From Temnothorax longispinosus (Eukaryota > Arthropoda > Insecta > Hymenoptera > Formicidae), in assembly GCF_030848805.1 (NCBI RefSeq), contig NC_092359.1:8688623-8752622 (forward strand): a stretch of 64,000 bases of DNA, read 5' to 3'. Position numbers and translations under genes: made by a program. Under the pieces are notes generated by a model, which saw only the letters and a program-made list of their open reading frames with translations, ran no database searches and was not told the origin of the DNA. Below are positions 1 to 56,617 of the stretch, piece after piece (within the stretch, counting starts at the first letter, position 1; each line of letters begins with the position of its first letter).

Positions 1-430
1 GGTGCGACTTGCGAAGCATTGCGAAGTGGACGTCAGTGCGGGCAATCCCCGTCGAGACACTCGAGAGCTCGAGAGCTCGAGACTCTCGAGAATCGAGACT
101 CGAAATATCTGCCGCTGGTATTCAGTTTTATTCGCGCGTCCGGTTGGCCGGCGCCGGATTGGCCAATTCAACGGAACCTACCGATTGGTCGATCCAGTGG
201 AAGAATTAACACCGAGTGCCAGTTGCCGGCGTTGCCGCGACGCCGACGCCGCGACTGTCGCGAGTCGATCTGCTATCATCAATCGCAACGTAAGTCAAAT
301 GAGACGTGCACGGGGAATCTCTAATCTCTCCATAACGACAGTTTCGGTATCGTTGCGCAGTTTTTTTTACCATATCCTTGTGCTGCTATTATCAATCGCA
401 ACGTAAGTCAAATGAAACGTGATGCGATGA
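1..430. promoter_or_regulatory. CpG-rich left edge with CCAAT boxes and a duplicated donor-like repeat
   Basis: Two CCAAT-type boxes (ATTGGCCAAT at 158-167 and ATTGG at 184-188) sit in CpG-rich sequence. A repeated CTCGAG/GAGCTC tract lies at about 59-95. A 37-base direct repeat (about 270-306 and 383-419, one or two differences) contains AACGTAAGTC, a good plus-strand donor, in both copies. No ATG occurs on the plus strand before 298. This could be a promoter with a non-coding first exon of a plus-strand transcript; no downstream coding gene confirms it. Confidence 0.3.
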
Positions 431-453
431 TGCAAACCTGTTGTGATCGATTA

Positions 454-594
454 GGGCCGATATCACAGTCTCCGATTAACGTGATCTTCCGATTAAACTC
501 ACTCTGCATCTCTTTCTAACTGTCCCCCTAGAAAGAGACGAAGAGTGAGTTTAATCGGAGGATCCCGTTAATCGGAGACTGTGATACCGGCCCC
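454..594. mobile_element. Hairpin MITE, copy 1 (141 bp, TA-flanked)
   Basis: This is an almost perfect palindrome with arms of about 65 bases: GGGCCGATATCACAGTCTCC at the left and the complement ending CTGTGATACCGGCCCC at the right, with a short C-rich loop. TA flanks both ends (452-453, 595-596), as for Tc1/mariner-type insertions. A second copy lies at 9958-10101. No coding capacity. Confidence 0.75.
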
Positions 595-905
595 TACATT
601 CCACTTGGTGCCAATAAAAAAACTTAAAGACGAAGAAAAAGACGAGACGTGATTTTGGGGACGCAACCAGTTGTCCCGTCGACAAAGCCCGCGCGTTCAA
701 AATTTGAAATGACGAATCGTCAGCGCCATGTAATGGTGGTCGTGTGTGGGTATCGCGTGTGTGAGCGCACGAGCAACGTCGTCGTCGAACATGATTTCTG
801 TCGCGAGGAAAGGTATTTCCATCCGATCGAAATGACGATTCAGGCATTTTGTAAGCTCGATCTTCTTCTCCGCGACTTATAAAGTGTGCCTGCTGTTTGT
901 TTCAG

Positions 906-973
906 GTGGTTTTGGCGAAACGGCGAGAGACACGTCCTCGCGCCGCTCGCGCGACACATGAAACCGACCGAGC
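906..973 (+). other. Possible plus-strand exon (unconfirmed)
   Basis: A 68-base CpG-rich segment is bounded by a good acceptor (TGTTTGTTTCAG) and a good donor (GTGAGTAT). It contains an ATG at 957 reading MKPTE before the donor. Together with the donor near 291 it could be the second exon of a short plus-strand transcript, but no conserved protein was recognised. Confidence 0.2.
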
Positions 974-2738
974 GTGAGTATAATTTTTAATGTATTGTTA
1001 TAAAGATTATTGAGAGAGATATCGAATCGCAAATCTATATATTGTGCTTTAGATGTATTTTGTTTAAAATACGCGACGTAATGAAAGATCAACTCGATGG
1101 AACCTAGTAAAAATCTCCAGCTTAATATATAAGCAAGAAATTTATTTTGAAAAAAATTTTTTTATTTAAAAAAAGTAAAATAATGACATTCTGAATTTTT
1201 TGTTTTTAAATATTGGAATAAATTAGAATTAAATTTGTTTTAAGTTGAAGATTTTCTAAAGAATTTAATCGATTAAAGGTTTAAAGATTAACTTCGGCAA
1301 TTAGAATTAATACTATTATACGTTGCTCACAAAATCGTAAAATTAGCTGCGCCGAATATTTCATCTTCGCCCTGAAATGACGAGGGGTGACCATGTGCAA
1401 TCGATCTGAAATTCTGAAAGATCGGAATTATTGACAGGAAGAGGAGAGACATTCGCGATAAATTTACATTTTATTTCTTACGTTATATTACACTATAGAC
1501 AGGCTTTTTCGTTCGCGTATGTGTCTATCCTTTGGAAAATGGCAGTAGTGCTCAAACGTACGTAGACCCAAAAAAAGATGGCAGTAAAATTCAGCTAATA
1601 TGTCGCTCCACGAGTAGCGCTTAACGACTATGACGCGCCTATATGTTCCGCATGCCAGACATCGCGTTTTGGATCACGTATATTCGTCGAGGGCGCAGGG
1701 AAAGGTGAATCGGATTATAATACATCGTACACAGTATGGTACAACTCCAATAGCGTTTAACTTTTGCCTCATTATTAGCGACGTAGGACTCAAAACGTCC
1801 GTAACTCGTTTTCCGATTACGCGAAGGCTAAGCGGTTTGAAAGAAAGTTATGGAAATTCGTTTTTGCGAAACTAAATTCTTATTAATCCAGACAAAAAAA
1901 TTAGTTTGAAACTGTATTGCTCTCTGCCTTTTTCTTCTATTTTTAAGATATTAATTGCACGTTTTATTTATGAGTGATTAGACTTTATAATTAAATATAT
2001 TTTTTCAAGTTTCAATGTGGAAAAAAGTCCAGAGATATAATTAAGTTTTAGTGTGGCATAAAAAAAAGAATTTACAGTGATGATACTTGATGTAGCTTAA
2101 ATTTCGAATGTAAGAATTAAATTATTTAATACCGAATTAAATCGTATTAATCGTAGAATAATTACACTGAAGAAACGTAAGAAGAATATAAGATATCCAA
2201 AGAGATTTACAAGTCAACGTAAAGATGGTTCATAATTTAATTTTTTACAAAATTCTTACCAACATTTTTTAAACCATCTTTTTGGGAGTAAGATTCTACA
2301 AAGCGGGTCTTGTTATTTAAAAGATGAAAATGATAAGAGAACGAAGAAGATGAAAAATGAAGAAGTTTCTTATCGAACAATGAAAAACTTCCTCGAAATC
2401 TTTTACTTTCCAAACGACTGCTATGTCAGCAATAAATTCTCACCCTGATCGTATTTGTATCAGAAATTATCTGCATATAATTCTGCTAACAATAAGTGTT
2501 CCGCATAGCTACGTCAATTTTCCCTGTATCACTGTCATAACTATATAACATTAGATATTTGTCATTTGCTCTGCACATTGTTCGCGCAGATTCGATCCAT
2601 TTGTTTTCATTCTGCATTAGGACAGTAGGCAAGGATCGCTATAGCGATTCCAGTTAATAGAATTGTAATTTTTACATCCGATTCACACTTTGCGATCGCA
2701 TTCTTTACGACGAGACGGCCACAATGTTCCGGTTATTA
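974..2738. other. No gene seen
   Basis: Mostly AT-rich sequence with short open frames lacking coding character. I see no repeats or motifs that can be supported. Confidence 0.6.
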
Positions 2739-2913
2739 AAATTATACCGCCGAGATCCCTCTTGGAATATTGTTGGCACGCAGTACAGTTCTTTACTTCC
2801 GACTTTTGTCTCAGGTATCAGCGATTGTTGCCCCGAAAGCTGTGCCCTTGAATTTCCAACAGGCCCTCGTCGCGAACGTCTTACATTTCCCCATACTGCC
2901 GTATAACGAGTAA
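2739..2913 (+). other. Short open frame with an acceptor-like site (unassigned)
   Basis: A good plus-strand acceptor (ACTTTTGTCTCAG, ending 2814) is followed by a 32-codon frame, VSAIVAPKAVPLNFQQALVA and onward, ending at TAA 2911-2913. Its codons favour G or C in third positions. A second frame continues from a C-final exon to a stop at 2904. It could be a terminal exon, a relic, or chance. Confidence 0.15.
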
Positions 2914-5380
2914 TTTTTGGGTCTTCTCGCATCATATATAATGTTACACAATGACAAAGCACACTGAGACACTGCGCCAATCCAATAGAAAAACAATATC
3001 GTCGTTATTGTGCCGTTAGTATTCACAGATCGAAGAGACGTAGGACTGCAAGGATAGACTCCCGTTCGTCCTCGCGGCGATTTTTTCAATCTCTCGTCGT
3101 TTTTCATTCCCCCTAGAGCTCGCACGCTAGTAGGTAACGACTTGAAAATTAAAACTTTTCTTCCTTTCTTCGTCGATTACAAGTTTTATTTTGTAAGCGT
3201 AGTATTTCGATTTACCTAGCGACTAATCGACCGCGTTAACCGTCACGTAAATCATCTTGCGCGATCGCGGTATAAAAAAACAATGACGATCATGAGTGAC
3301 CGGTGGGTGGAGAGTAAGCTAAACCATCTACCTAGGAAAGAGGTGTATAATGTTGTACTTCGAATTGTCATAAATGTAAACTATACTCTATTGCAAAACT
3401 TTCGCTTACGGTTATTTGTTGCTCTAGAATCAATTAATTGTCACGCGTTGCTCTTCACTTTAGTCTGCGTAATATATATCTAACGCAAGTAAAATCTAAA
3501 TAGCCGCGAAAGGTTTCGCAAATATGACGGTTTAAATATTACAAAAGATTAAAATCTCGGTCTGCACGAAGATATGAAAATTTAAAATCTTTATCGTTTA
3601 TATATCGAGATGGTCCCTGCGGGATTTTAAATTGTATATATTATTCCTTTGGCTGCGTATATATGTATATATGTATATATAATTACAAAAACATAAAGTT
3701 CCATTTCGCTACAATTAGATTGAAAAATTGATATATCTCAGATTTTATATCGTACTAACAAAAATGTGTCCAACAAGTGCACGGAAATATAGAATCTATA
3801 TGATTTAATAGACGATACACTTAATGGCTATATTAGGGGAGGGCTACTTTCTTCCTTAACGTTTACGGAAATCTTAAGAAATGATATTGAATCGATCGTC
3901 ATTGGTGTACGAAGTTTAAATTGGAATAACATTAGCAGAGAAGAAGAAAAGCGTTTTGAAGCACCTGTTACTTAGATCAGCGTAGGGCCACCAATAATGC
4001 ATAGAATATAGGTATTTATACGTGTAATAAGACAACGTATGTTAATGGATATACGAGAAAAATTTAGTTGTAATTCTTGCGGGCACGAGAAACATGAATG
4101 CGCGAAAAGTATAATGATTATATACAATTAATGAAAATAATAAATGTGCTAAAATAAAAAAAATGCAAGTTGTTGTATTTGCTATTCAATTACAGTCCGC
4201 GAAGATTAAATGATATTCACTGACTTCGCAATTTCGCGAGATATATAAATATTTTAACAACCAAATATTACAACGTGCTGCGCGATCGCACTTACTCGTT
4301 GATATGCTCATGATATATTGCTCTGACTTATAAAATACGCGAAAAATAAATAAATAAATAAATAAATACGTCGTAGAAATAAATAAATAAGTCGTGATTT
4401 ATGCCTAAGCGTTTTTACGGCTAAGCCCTTGGTACAAAAAACCTAGCATTAATTGAGGAAAGTACGTGACTCGTGTTTGACGGACGGATTCGTGCAAAGG
4501 AGAACCAGAATTAGGAATATATCACGTATCACAAGCGAAAATGTCGACCAGTCTAGTCCATCTGCTTCGCCCATTCCTTTCTACGCTAGAGACGCTATAA
4601 TTGTTTCGGCGATAGATCTTGAAAGAATCGTATCCACATGCGCGTTAAGTCGGAAGTGGCCGTTACAACTCCACTCTCGTTTGCACGACGCCGCACAATA
4701 CTCGCCGTGTTAATATGCCGTCTACTTGCTGCGTAAATACATGCGCCAGTGTCGATCTGCACATGTAAGAAGCGATAGACTCAAAACTCGCAACGTGAAA
4801 GCGCTCGCTGCGCGACCGATACTCGCGCGAGGTAATTTTGACCCTTAACTGGAAAGACGACGTCTTTGTGTCGGCGAGCCTGTTCTCACCTAAATTTGAA
4901 AGATACTTTAATTGATACCTTAATACGAATTCGTAAATTAAAAATAATCGCGACTCTGAAAGATACAAGTAAAGCGACGGAGTTATTACGACGTTATCGT
5001 ACGTATGGCCGAACCGAACCCTTTCCGCTCGATGTCCATACTTTGCCAGTTAAGGGTAGACAAACGGATTAAAAATTTCTAAAAAGGCTTAAGACGGTCG
5101 AGCCTACCGCTTGGCGTGATCTAAGACTAGGACATAAAATTTCGTTTATCTTGAAAAATACTGTACACAAGAATACCTAAGGCGCGCTGACGCTCGTGTT
5201 CTTTTGCATTTAGACGTGTATCGAAGCTGCGACTACATACGATGGAACCGATACGTTTCCGCCGTAATAAAGAGGAAAAAACGTGCCGGACGATGACAAG
5301 ACTGGGTAGAGACAGGTGGAATTGATCTTTTCACTCGATAGTATCCATCCTCCTTCGGTAAAAGCGTAAAGTTGTTGCGT
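2914..5380 (-). other. Downstream flank, probably including the DGK 3'UTR
   Basis: The sequence just past the DGK stop holds no further coding exon. The first poly(A)-like hexamer on the minus strand that I see is ATTAAA at 4912-4907, about 470 bases after the stop; an AATAAA lies at 3190-3185. Which one is used cannot be read from sequence. An (ATAA)n tract lies at about 4344-4391. Confidence 0.35.
4344..4391. repeat. (AAAT)n simple repeat
   Basis: Tandem AAAT units, interrupted once by CGTCGTAG. Confidence 0.9.
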
Positions 5381-48928
<43,548 letters not shown>

Positions 48929-49360
48929 CTGCAAATCAAAAGATATCGCTGTCTGTAAAAACCGGGGTAAAAACGCAATCGGCACTGGGTCCCTTCGCAC
49001 AACTTAGTCACTCAACATCTTCGTGTAGAAATGACTAAATGTTTCTACATCCCGTTGAATTACGTTTGAAATTATTTACTATTACACGGATCATAAAGAA
49101 AATAATATGCTCAGATTCAATAAGCTTCGGTTAATCAAAGTTAATCAAAGTTTTTAATGTTTCAGCGTTTCAAGTCTTAGCACTTTTATATTCCTAGTAT
49201 TTTTAAAAAAAGATCTTTATTATGGGATATCTATTCCTATAATATAGGGAGGTACTGTACGTCGCTTTATATATGTATAATTTTTTAAATTAATTCTTTA
49301 ATTCTCATTTGCTTGCTCTAATCATATAGATTAATGTTTTCATTCAAATTTCTTTTAATC

Positions 49361-49411
49361 TGTTGGGAATCAAACCTGGGTTTTGTCAGATTATTACTCT
49401 ACCATTAAACA
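49361..49411 (-). mobile_element. tRNA-derived SINE fragment
   Basis: On the minus strand the sequence reads AATGGTAGAGTAATAATC (A-box region), then the B box GGTTTGATTCC at 49376-49366, spaced as in a tRNA but without a closable acceptor stem. It resembles the head of the SINE at 36532 in layout. Confidence 0.45.
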
Positions 49412-49808
49412 CACACACAATCTCCTCATTCTTCTTAATTTCCGTGTTTTTAACTTTCTTTTACTGTCCTAACTTTCTTTTACCGTTTCGCTGATTTATA
49501 TTTTTCACTTGGCCATGCGTAAAATGGAAATGTTATGATTATTTGTCACAGTCATTTTGGGTATAGCAAGCATTTTCATTTCACGTAGTGGAATAAAATA
49601 AAAATTGTAGAAAAGTATTAGAAATTAAAGTGTTAAATCTTTTTAACACTGATGTTAAGAATAAGAGAATTCGTTTGTGTACTACTCTTCATAGATTTGC
49701 ACGACTGTTCGAATTGTTGCAAGCCACTCGTTCTCGCGTTTGCGGGAACTGTTTAACGACTAACTGTGTAATGAATATCGAGTCAACTTCTCCGAACTTT
49801 TTATTCTT

Positions 49809-49882
49809 TACTCTCTAAATCTGAATGAGTGAATAGTCACTGATTCACAGTACTATATTCACTGATTCAGATTTAAAGAGTA
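49809..49882. repeat. Imperfect inverted repeat, 27-base arms
   Basis: Arms 49809-49835 and 49856-49882 match at 25 of 27 positions around a 20-base loop. The loop and right arm share CACTGATTCA as a direct repeat. It may be a tiny element or a DNA cruciform. Confidence 0.6.
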
Positions 49883-50252
49883 CATATCGTTAGAGGAATA
49901 TTAGAGATTCTTTTGTGTAGCACGTACAGCTAATGAGCAACTCATTTTCCGAATATTAAAGATAATGACTTACAAATATTTATTCTTCTGTTGACAATTA
50001 TGCGGCTCTCAGGCGAAAAACACAACATGTCATTTAAGTCACATAAATTAATACAAAGATAAGTTAACACAAATAAATTAATTAACAAGAAAAATTAGAT
50101 TTAAAGCGTCGAGAGATTTAGTTGGTTAAATTATCTGTTATATCAACCTGTAGCTTGCTGTTGATTTATTATTTGCTAGTGGTTTATATTAATATAGTCC
50201 GCCACGATCTCACACGTACACATTCGTTGCGCATCACTCGCTCGGGCTAAAA

Positions 50253-50460
50253 TTACAGATTTACGGTCGCTGTGGCCGCTTTTCTCTCACTGTAAACGCG
50301 CCTATACGCAAGAGAGGAATCCGAACGACCGAACGTGTTTCTCCCGCAAACATGTGGCGGCGGCTGGACACATGCTCTGTCAGCGAAACCCGTGGCGTCC
50401 GATGAAACTCGTTCGCTCGATGCTTTGAACGTTTGCGGATCCCCTTTCACTGTACTGTCT
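50253..50460 (-). other. Possible non-coding first exon of DGK (weak)
   Basis: CpG-rich block about 1.4 kb upstream of exon 1 with a usable minus-strand donor (ACA|GTGAGAG, exon end 50291). A 5' exon is required upstream of 48928 and this is the nearest CpG-rich candidate, but nothing proves it. Confidence 0.15.
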
Positions 50461-53400
50461 TTAGCTGAATCACGATAAAACTTTATCCACGATAAAAAGC
50501 CGGCACGATATTCGCACGTCCAACGTGTCGAATCTTTTTTTCAAAAGTTTGCTACGGTCAGTTGTGTCACGCACAAACCCGCGAACGAAAAATTATATTT
50601 TTGTTAAAACGCGCGATCAATAATAATACATTAAACTATACGTCTGTCCTTTTTTTTATAAATAATCTATACGGATCGTAAATAAAAAAATTACTTAGTA
50701 GATGCGAAAAACTGCTTAGAATATGTAGGTACGTTGTTTGTTCCTCCTTGTAAAATTTCATCAATTTCTTTCTGTTCAAAAATGAAATAGAGCTTATGAT
50801 TACGTTTATGCATTAGTAATTTACCATTTATTATTGTTTTACAGTGATTTTTAATCTTACGATTATTATTTTCCAGTCGATTTTGTCATTTTCTCATAGC
50901 GTAGTTACCATTATAACAATCGACTGATATTGACAATTTGATTACGTTGAATAACAAATTTTAACCGTTATATGCAAATCATATAATTCTCTTTTCCATG
51001 AAAATTTTCCATTACTAATTTCGTTACTAAAAATTAATTGTTATCTCAAGCGACGCGAACGGGTCTGCGAAACAAAGTGCGAAATATTGCGATAATAAAC
51101 TCATTCATCAATATTGATTTGAGATATTCAAGAATATTCAAATGTATATTTATTTTATAGGGCACATTAAATATTTCATGGTAACGAGTCGGCCCGTGTA
51201 TGTACTGCTCGGTGATTGTTTTTGCATATTACGCCGCATTATTGTGTACACAAAGTAACTCGGTCGCAGGGATAGGTATTATTCACTAATTTTTCATTTA
51301 AATAACAAAAAATTAAAGAATAAAAATATATTCATAATTCGCCTTAATTGAATGATGAAATTATAAAATAACTTTTATTTATTATTCAGAATTTGTAGAA
51401 TAAATGAAAATAATAATTTCACTCATTATTCGAAATGAATCGAATAACAAATAAATTTTTATTCATTATTCAATAGAAAGGAGAATTATGAATACATTTT
51501 TATTTATCAATCGTCAATCATGGAATGTCATTCATGCCCCTCCCTGCTCGGTCACTTTGTTGTCACTCGCGCGGCGAGGTCCGGCGGACGGGCGAGCAAC
51601 ATTGTGAGTCACTCCGTCTTCCGTGTATCGTCGCATTACCTTACGAAACACGGTCGCGACAAGTGCTAGGAGACGCAATCATTCCCTATATACAATTAGC
51701 GATTACCGAACTACGTGACTAATGAGCTCTCGTAACGAACGATAAGTAAGCAAGTGCTCGAGACGACAGCCGTTTAATTGAAACGCGGGTATCTTACACA
51801 ATTTGTTCGTTGGAAGCGAGAAATCGACACGCGACAGGGAATGAGAGTTAAATTACTGTTACGTTCCAATCTGAGATATAATTGTTTCTTGATTCGATAG
51901 TATCTGTCAGTATCGGGATGAAATTGCTGAAGTTTTCCAGCTTTTCAGCTTTAAAAGGAACGTTGGTGATGTCGACGATGTATTTAATTGCGGAATATAG
52001 TCGCCATCAATTTTGTCGCTTAATAACCGCGTAATATAATGACTTTGTCAACCGCGTAACATAAATTCGTACACGTCGGTGAAACATCGACCGAATTCTC
52101 CATTGCTCGTTCGTTGCGTTTAGATTTGCGCGACATCGCGCACGCACAACGGCTTTGCGCAGTCGTGCTCTTATCATGTTACTTTTCTGTTGCGTACGAT
52201 TAACTCCGGGGGTGTCGAGAAACGCGCGCAATCGTAATTAATCGGGTTTTCGCGAATAAGTGTTGTGTGAATGCTATGAGGAAACAGCAACGAAGGAATA
52301 TGAGAGGAAGAGGTGGCCTTGGCGGCATCAGGCGACCGATGGCGGGGCAACTCACAGGAGTAAGTTACTTTTTGTTTATATAATATTCGAGCTGGAGTTA
52401 AAAAAAAACGGTTTATTCGTTTTCAATTTTGGAATTTTTTTATTGGTCTCTGACATAGATATTCATAAAATAATTATAGCTATAATTTACTAAATATCCA
52501 CTTAAGAAAGTGAAATATGCTCAACAATTATTTTTTGAAGTAATTTTATTTTAAAAATAAATCCAGTATTTGTGGTGTTGCTATAATTTGGACTTTGCAG
52601 AACAACGTGTAATTACAATGCAGTTACAAACTCCGCGCGTCATGTCGATAAGTACCAAAATATCTTTTATTTTAATTAGAGGTGATGGATGATCTGTAAA
52701 TATTATGTCACATTAGGTAAAAATAATTCTCATAGATTCATTGCTTTGAAATATGTGTGTGTGTGTGTGTAGACAAACTGGGACGGATTAATACAAATAT
52801 TTAACCCCGAAATATGCATGATCATCCGTTGATTTATTATTCATACATTGCAAATACAAACATGCAGAGCACATTATATAGAACTTATTATTATTGATGT
52901 ATAATTAGTTGGTTTAGTGTTTATTGGCACATTTTGGCTACTGTACATCAGCATAGTAATTACAATATGCACAAATTACATAATCGCTAAAATTTATTAG
53001 AGAATTTAAACTCGCGCGTATATATATAGATGAGAGAAGCTAAGAAATATTTCACAATTCTTGGGTATGCTCGGCAAAACAGTTGAGGAACAATAATGAA
53101 GTAATTTTCGTAAAAAAGAAATTGTTTTGAAATCTGCTAAAGATATCATGTCTTCTTCTTTTTATCGAACATTTTGTACACAAGCAAGATTCCCAGGAAA
53201 TGCAGTTACGAATGCTATGAAGATATGCTAATTTGAGTATTAAATAATTTTAAAATTTTCGACTTTATTGCTTAACCAAATAATGAAAAATAAAAGGAAA
53301 AGAAATACAAGAAATAAATATACTAGTAAAATATTAAAGTTTTCAAAGAATTTTTATTTAACTTTCTTCGTATAGTTAATTGAAAGGAACGGGCTAATTA

Positions 53401-54456
53401 TGACTTTCCATTTACTTTCTTCATAGTATTCGTACTTCAGAGGGCGAGGATCGGGACAAGATATTCAAGTATTTATTGTATTTGCATGAAATAAAAATTA
53501 ATTAATATCATTAATATCTATAAAACTGACAGGAAAAAGCTGTTAATATTTAGATACGTTACTTTATTTTCCTTTTTCCTCCCTTTTCAAATATGTTTTT
53601 AATCAAATTTGAGGGCTTCGCGCTTGACCTCTCCACGGTTAGTTAAACGTTACATAAATTGGCACAAGAAAAAATAATATATTCAGAGATTTTTTCAATA
53701 TCTATATTTTATCGGCACGAATGAAAGAATAACGATAAATATTTCACAATCACGTAACATATTTCAGTAATTTATTTATTTATTGCGTCAATTTTTTTAT
53801 TAATCTTTCGATGTGTATCCTAATTGATAACTTAATTAACTTCGAAACAAAGCGAACTGATAATAAGACGCTAACGTACATAATACTTGCAAGAAGTTAA
53901 AATACAATCAACTGAGCGATAAAATTAATATTTGAGTTGGAAAAATGAATAACAGATGACAGATCGATCCGCATGTAATTAGTTATGAACTGAGCGCGCG
54001 AATTCACAATCAGTGCGATACTAATTAATCAATTTGGATCGTTTATAACTCGAGACAACTATCGTGATCTTCTTGTATTAGAATTTTCGATTGCAATTAA
54101 TGTCCAAAATACGCTATTAAAAGCATTATATGATAGTTGTGAGACATCCTAATATAATGAGAATGTGGTATCTGTTGGCCCCTCGAGCTTATTTACATAA
54201 TTATAGTTATTATAACATAATTATTATATAACATGTAATTATTATATTAAAAGTATTTTATGCAGTTTGAAAATGCGAAAATTCTCCTTACGCAACGGCA
54301 TAAATTAAAATATGCCCCTTTATAATATTTTAGAGGATTATTAAATAAAGCAGAACGCACACAGCGTGTTGTACAATGGCCTCTCTGTCATTCCAAATAT
54401 TTAATAGCGACGCTGTCGCCGCGCAGGATTCGTTTGCAAAATATTTTTTTCATACA

Positions 54457-54511
<55 letters not shown>

Positions 54512-54729
54512 CACACCGTTGGATGTTAATTAAATTATCAAAAAGAAAAGAAATGTTTACCGTCATTTTTCATAAAAAATCAGCAAACTCTGCTATTTAT
54601 TAAATACTATCAAAGTATTTACTAAATGCTATACTGACGCATAGTGGTTTTTGATACAAGCTGGGTGTGAAGTGGAATTAATGGAACCGCTAATGCGGCA
54701 ACGGTTCAAAGGCAAGGGTTTCAGATAAT
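50461..54729. other. Upstream flank, no gene supported
   Basis: AT-rich, with CpG-rich patches at 51530-51730 and 52020-52370. In the latter a plus-strand purine-rich frame (ATG at 52277) runs into a strong donor GTAAGTTAC. It also contains a (GT)n run at about 52757 and a (TA)n repeat at 54461-54506. Confidence 0.45.
54461..54506. repeat. (TA)n microsatellite
   Basis: An uninterrupted TA run of about 46 bases. Confidence 0.95.
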
Positions 54730-55430
54730 GGGGTATCGGGCGATAACGCGGCGAATTAAAAGAATTTAATAGATTAGCGTCGGATTATGTTCTCCGTTTC
54801 GTCGAGGCCCTTCTTTAATTCGCCGCGTACCGTCGATACAACGAGCACAATCAGCAACGCGACACTATTATCGCGTTAATCCCGAGACGTATTCTCTCCT
54901 CTACGTAATATTTCACTACCGAAGGGTGATTCGATCTTCTTTCCACATCCCCCATCCTCCTCCCTCCTCTCGCGGATGTGCCATGGATTTGCCGATAATT
55001 TCCCGGCCATAATCCGGTCTGGATTATATGATCCGGATTTAGACGCAACCAGACCGGGATGCGGCACGATTTGTCCGCGTGCACGCAGGCATTTCGCACG
55101 CGCCACGGGCGCGAAATGCAATTTTATTGCTCCACTGGCTTCTTCTCTGATTTACCGCGTGCCGTCGACCGTCCGGTTCCTCTGGTCCCCCAACGTATTT
55201 TACGAATAAAATGCCACCAATCGATGCGACGGGCGCGCGGCGTTGTAATTAGTTTCACACGCGAATCCGAATGAAGGACAGTTCGAGATGCGGCCTGGCG
55301 CGGCGGCCGTTTAATCCATCCCCCTCGGGAGAAAAATAAATCCCGCGCAGGGGGCGGGCGCGATTGCGAAACTTTTTCGCGTGACAGCCCGTCGCTGCTT
55401 TTTACCGGAATGGGGAGAAAGCACATATGG
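54730..55430. promoter_or_regulatory. CpG-rich block, function unknown
   Basis: This is the largest CpG-rich block in the upstream flank. It opens with a perfect 14-base inverted pair (CGCGGCGAATTAAA at 54747-54760 and its complement at 54814-54827). Overlapping short frames on both strands are compositional. Confidence 0.25.
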
Positions 55431-56617
55431 ATTTGCTCCGAAAATGTAGACGAGTTTATCTTAGAAAGACACCCGAGTTACAAATACTTTTCATAAACGT
55501 ACACATATAACCACATATGCGTATGTAATTTATATTCTCACATACATTTTGCGCGTTGATTACGGTGAGAATACATGCAGAATAATAGCATACATCCTCC
55601 CAAGAAAAGATGCCCTTTTTTTATTTTTTTCACGTAAATATCTTGTTTGCAGGATTTACGGCATAACGATGTACAGAAAGATATTAAAAATAATTCGCTT
55701 TCAAAAACTTTTTCAATCGCCTGCACGATTGTAAGTCTTCCAACGGAAAAAAAAATTTTTTTTTTCATAAACGAATGAAAAAATGTTACGCGCGTTTGTA
55801 CAGTTTCCCATATGTTTTCCTTTCGGTTGACAAATTGCTCCCATCAGTTGCAATAACAACATTGCGGCTGCAAAATTGAAATTGGCAGGTTTTTTTCACA
55901 TAAATTTTCACTTTCGTTTTTGTCGCGTCGAATATGTCGTTATATAATTACGTCCCCGCATTTGTGACATTTTTTTTTTAATTTATGTTTTCTATAACAG
56001 GTAATTTTGAATTAAAAACTTATTTGCTCGAACTTTGTCCCGATTGCAAGATACACATATAGAAGTTTCAAGACAAATTGTAGATAAAAAATTATCTCGT
56101 TAATCCAAGGCATCATCCATCATCCAAGCGGGATGAATATTTCGCGGCAATTCCACGGACGTCGTAATTACTAAAAGTATAATTCGCGCGTTGTCGTTCC
56201 GCGATTTAATCTCTTCTATTTTTACAACCTGAAAGAAATTGCGTTTCTTCTCGCGCGGTGTGGGAAAATCGTTCAAAATGGAACGGCGTGTCTCGCGTTA
56301 CAGCGCTTACAACGACCGATGAAATTGCCGACGGAAGGTAGTTAAGTAAATTTATTATCCTGTCCTCAAACAGCCGAATGAAATATACACCGTCGTCAGT
56401 TAGCCATGATAGGACCATCTCGAAGACAATCGGAGCCCGCGGTATATCAGTTGCTCGCGGATGCAATGTACGAGTATTCGGAGTATTATTGCCCATTGAC
56501 ATTTAATTCGAATTAGTATACGCTTGATAGTATACGCTACGAAATGTATTTGTTATGCTGTATTAATGAATTCTCCGTTATGGTCGAACCTTAGACCTCT
56601 GAGAGGTCTATCTTATA
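55431..56617. other. No gene seen
   Basis: AT-rich flank with homopolymer runs. Short frames show no coding character. Confidence 0.55.

Larger units (their letters stand above)
48929..50250. other. Sequence upstream of DGK exon 1 (5' intron or flank)
   Basis: AT-rich. It contains the SINE fragment at 49361-49411 and the hairpin at 49809-49882; otherwise nothing is recognised. Confidence 0.5.

Noticed and set aside
2..406. 134-codon plus-strand frame at the left edge
   Set aside because: It begins at GTG rather than ATG and crosses the two donor-like repeats. Arg/Ser-rich composition reflects CpG-rich sequence.
2790..2906. Cys-containing frame reading GISDCCPESCALEF, superficially like an insulin A-chain
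   Set aside because: The spacing before the Cys pair is one residue short, the last Cys is missing, and no B-chain or signal peptide is nearby.
4838..5057. 12-base inverted pair ACCCTTAACTGG/CCAGTTAAGGGT
   Set aside because: Short, with no target duplication or further arm similarity; it could be chance.
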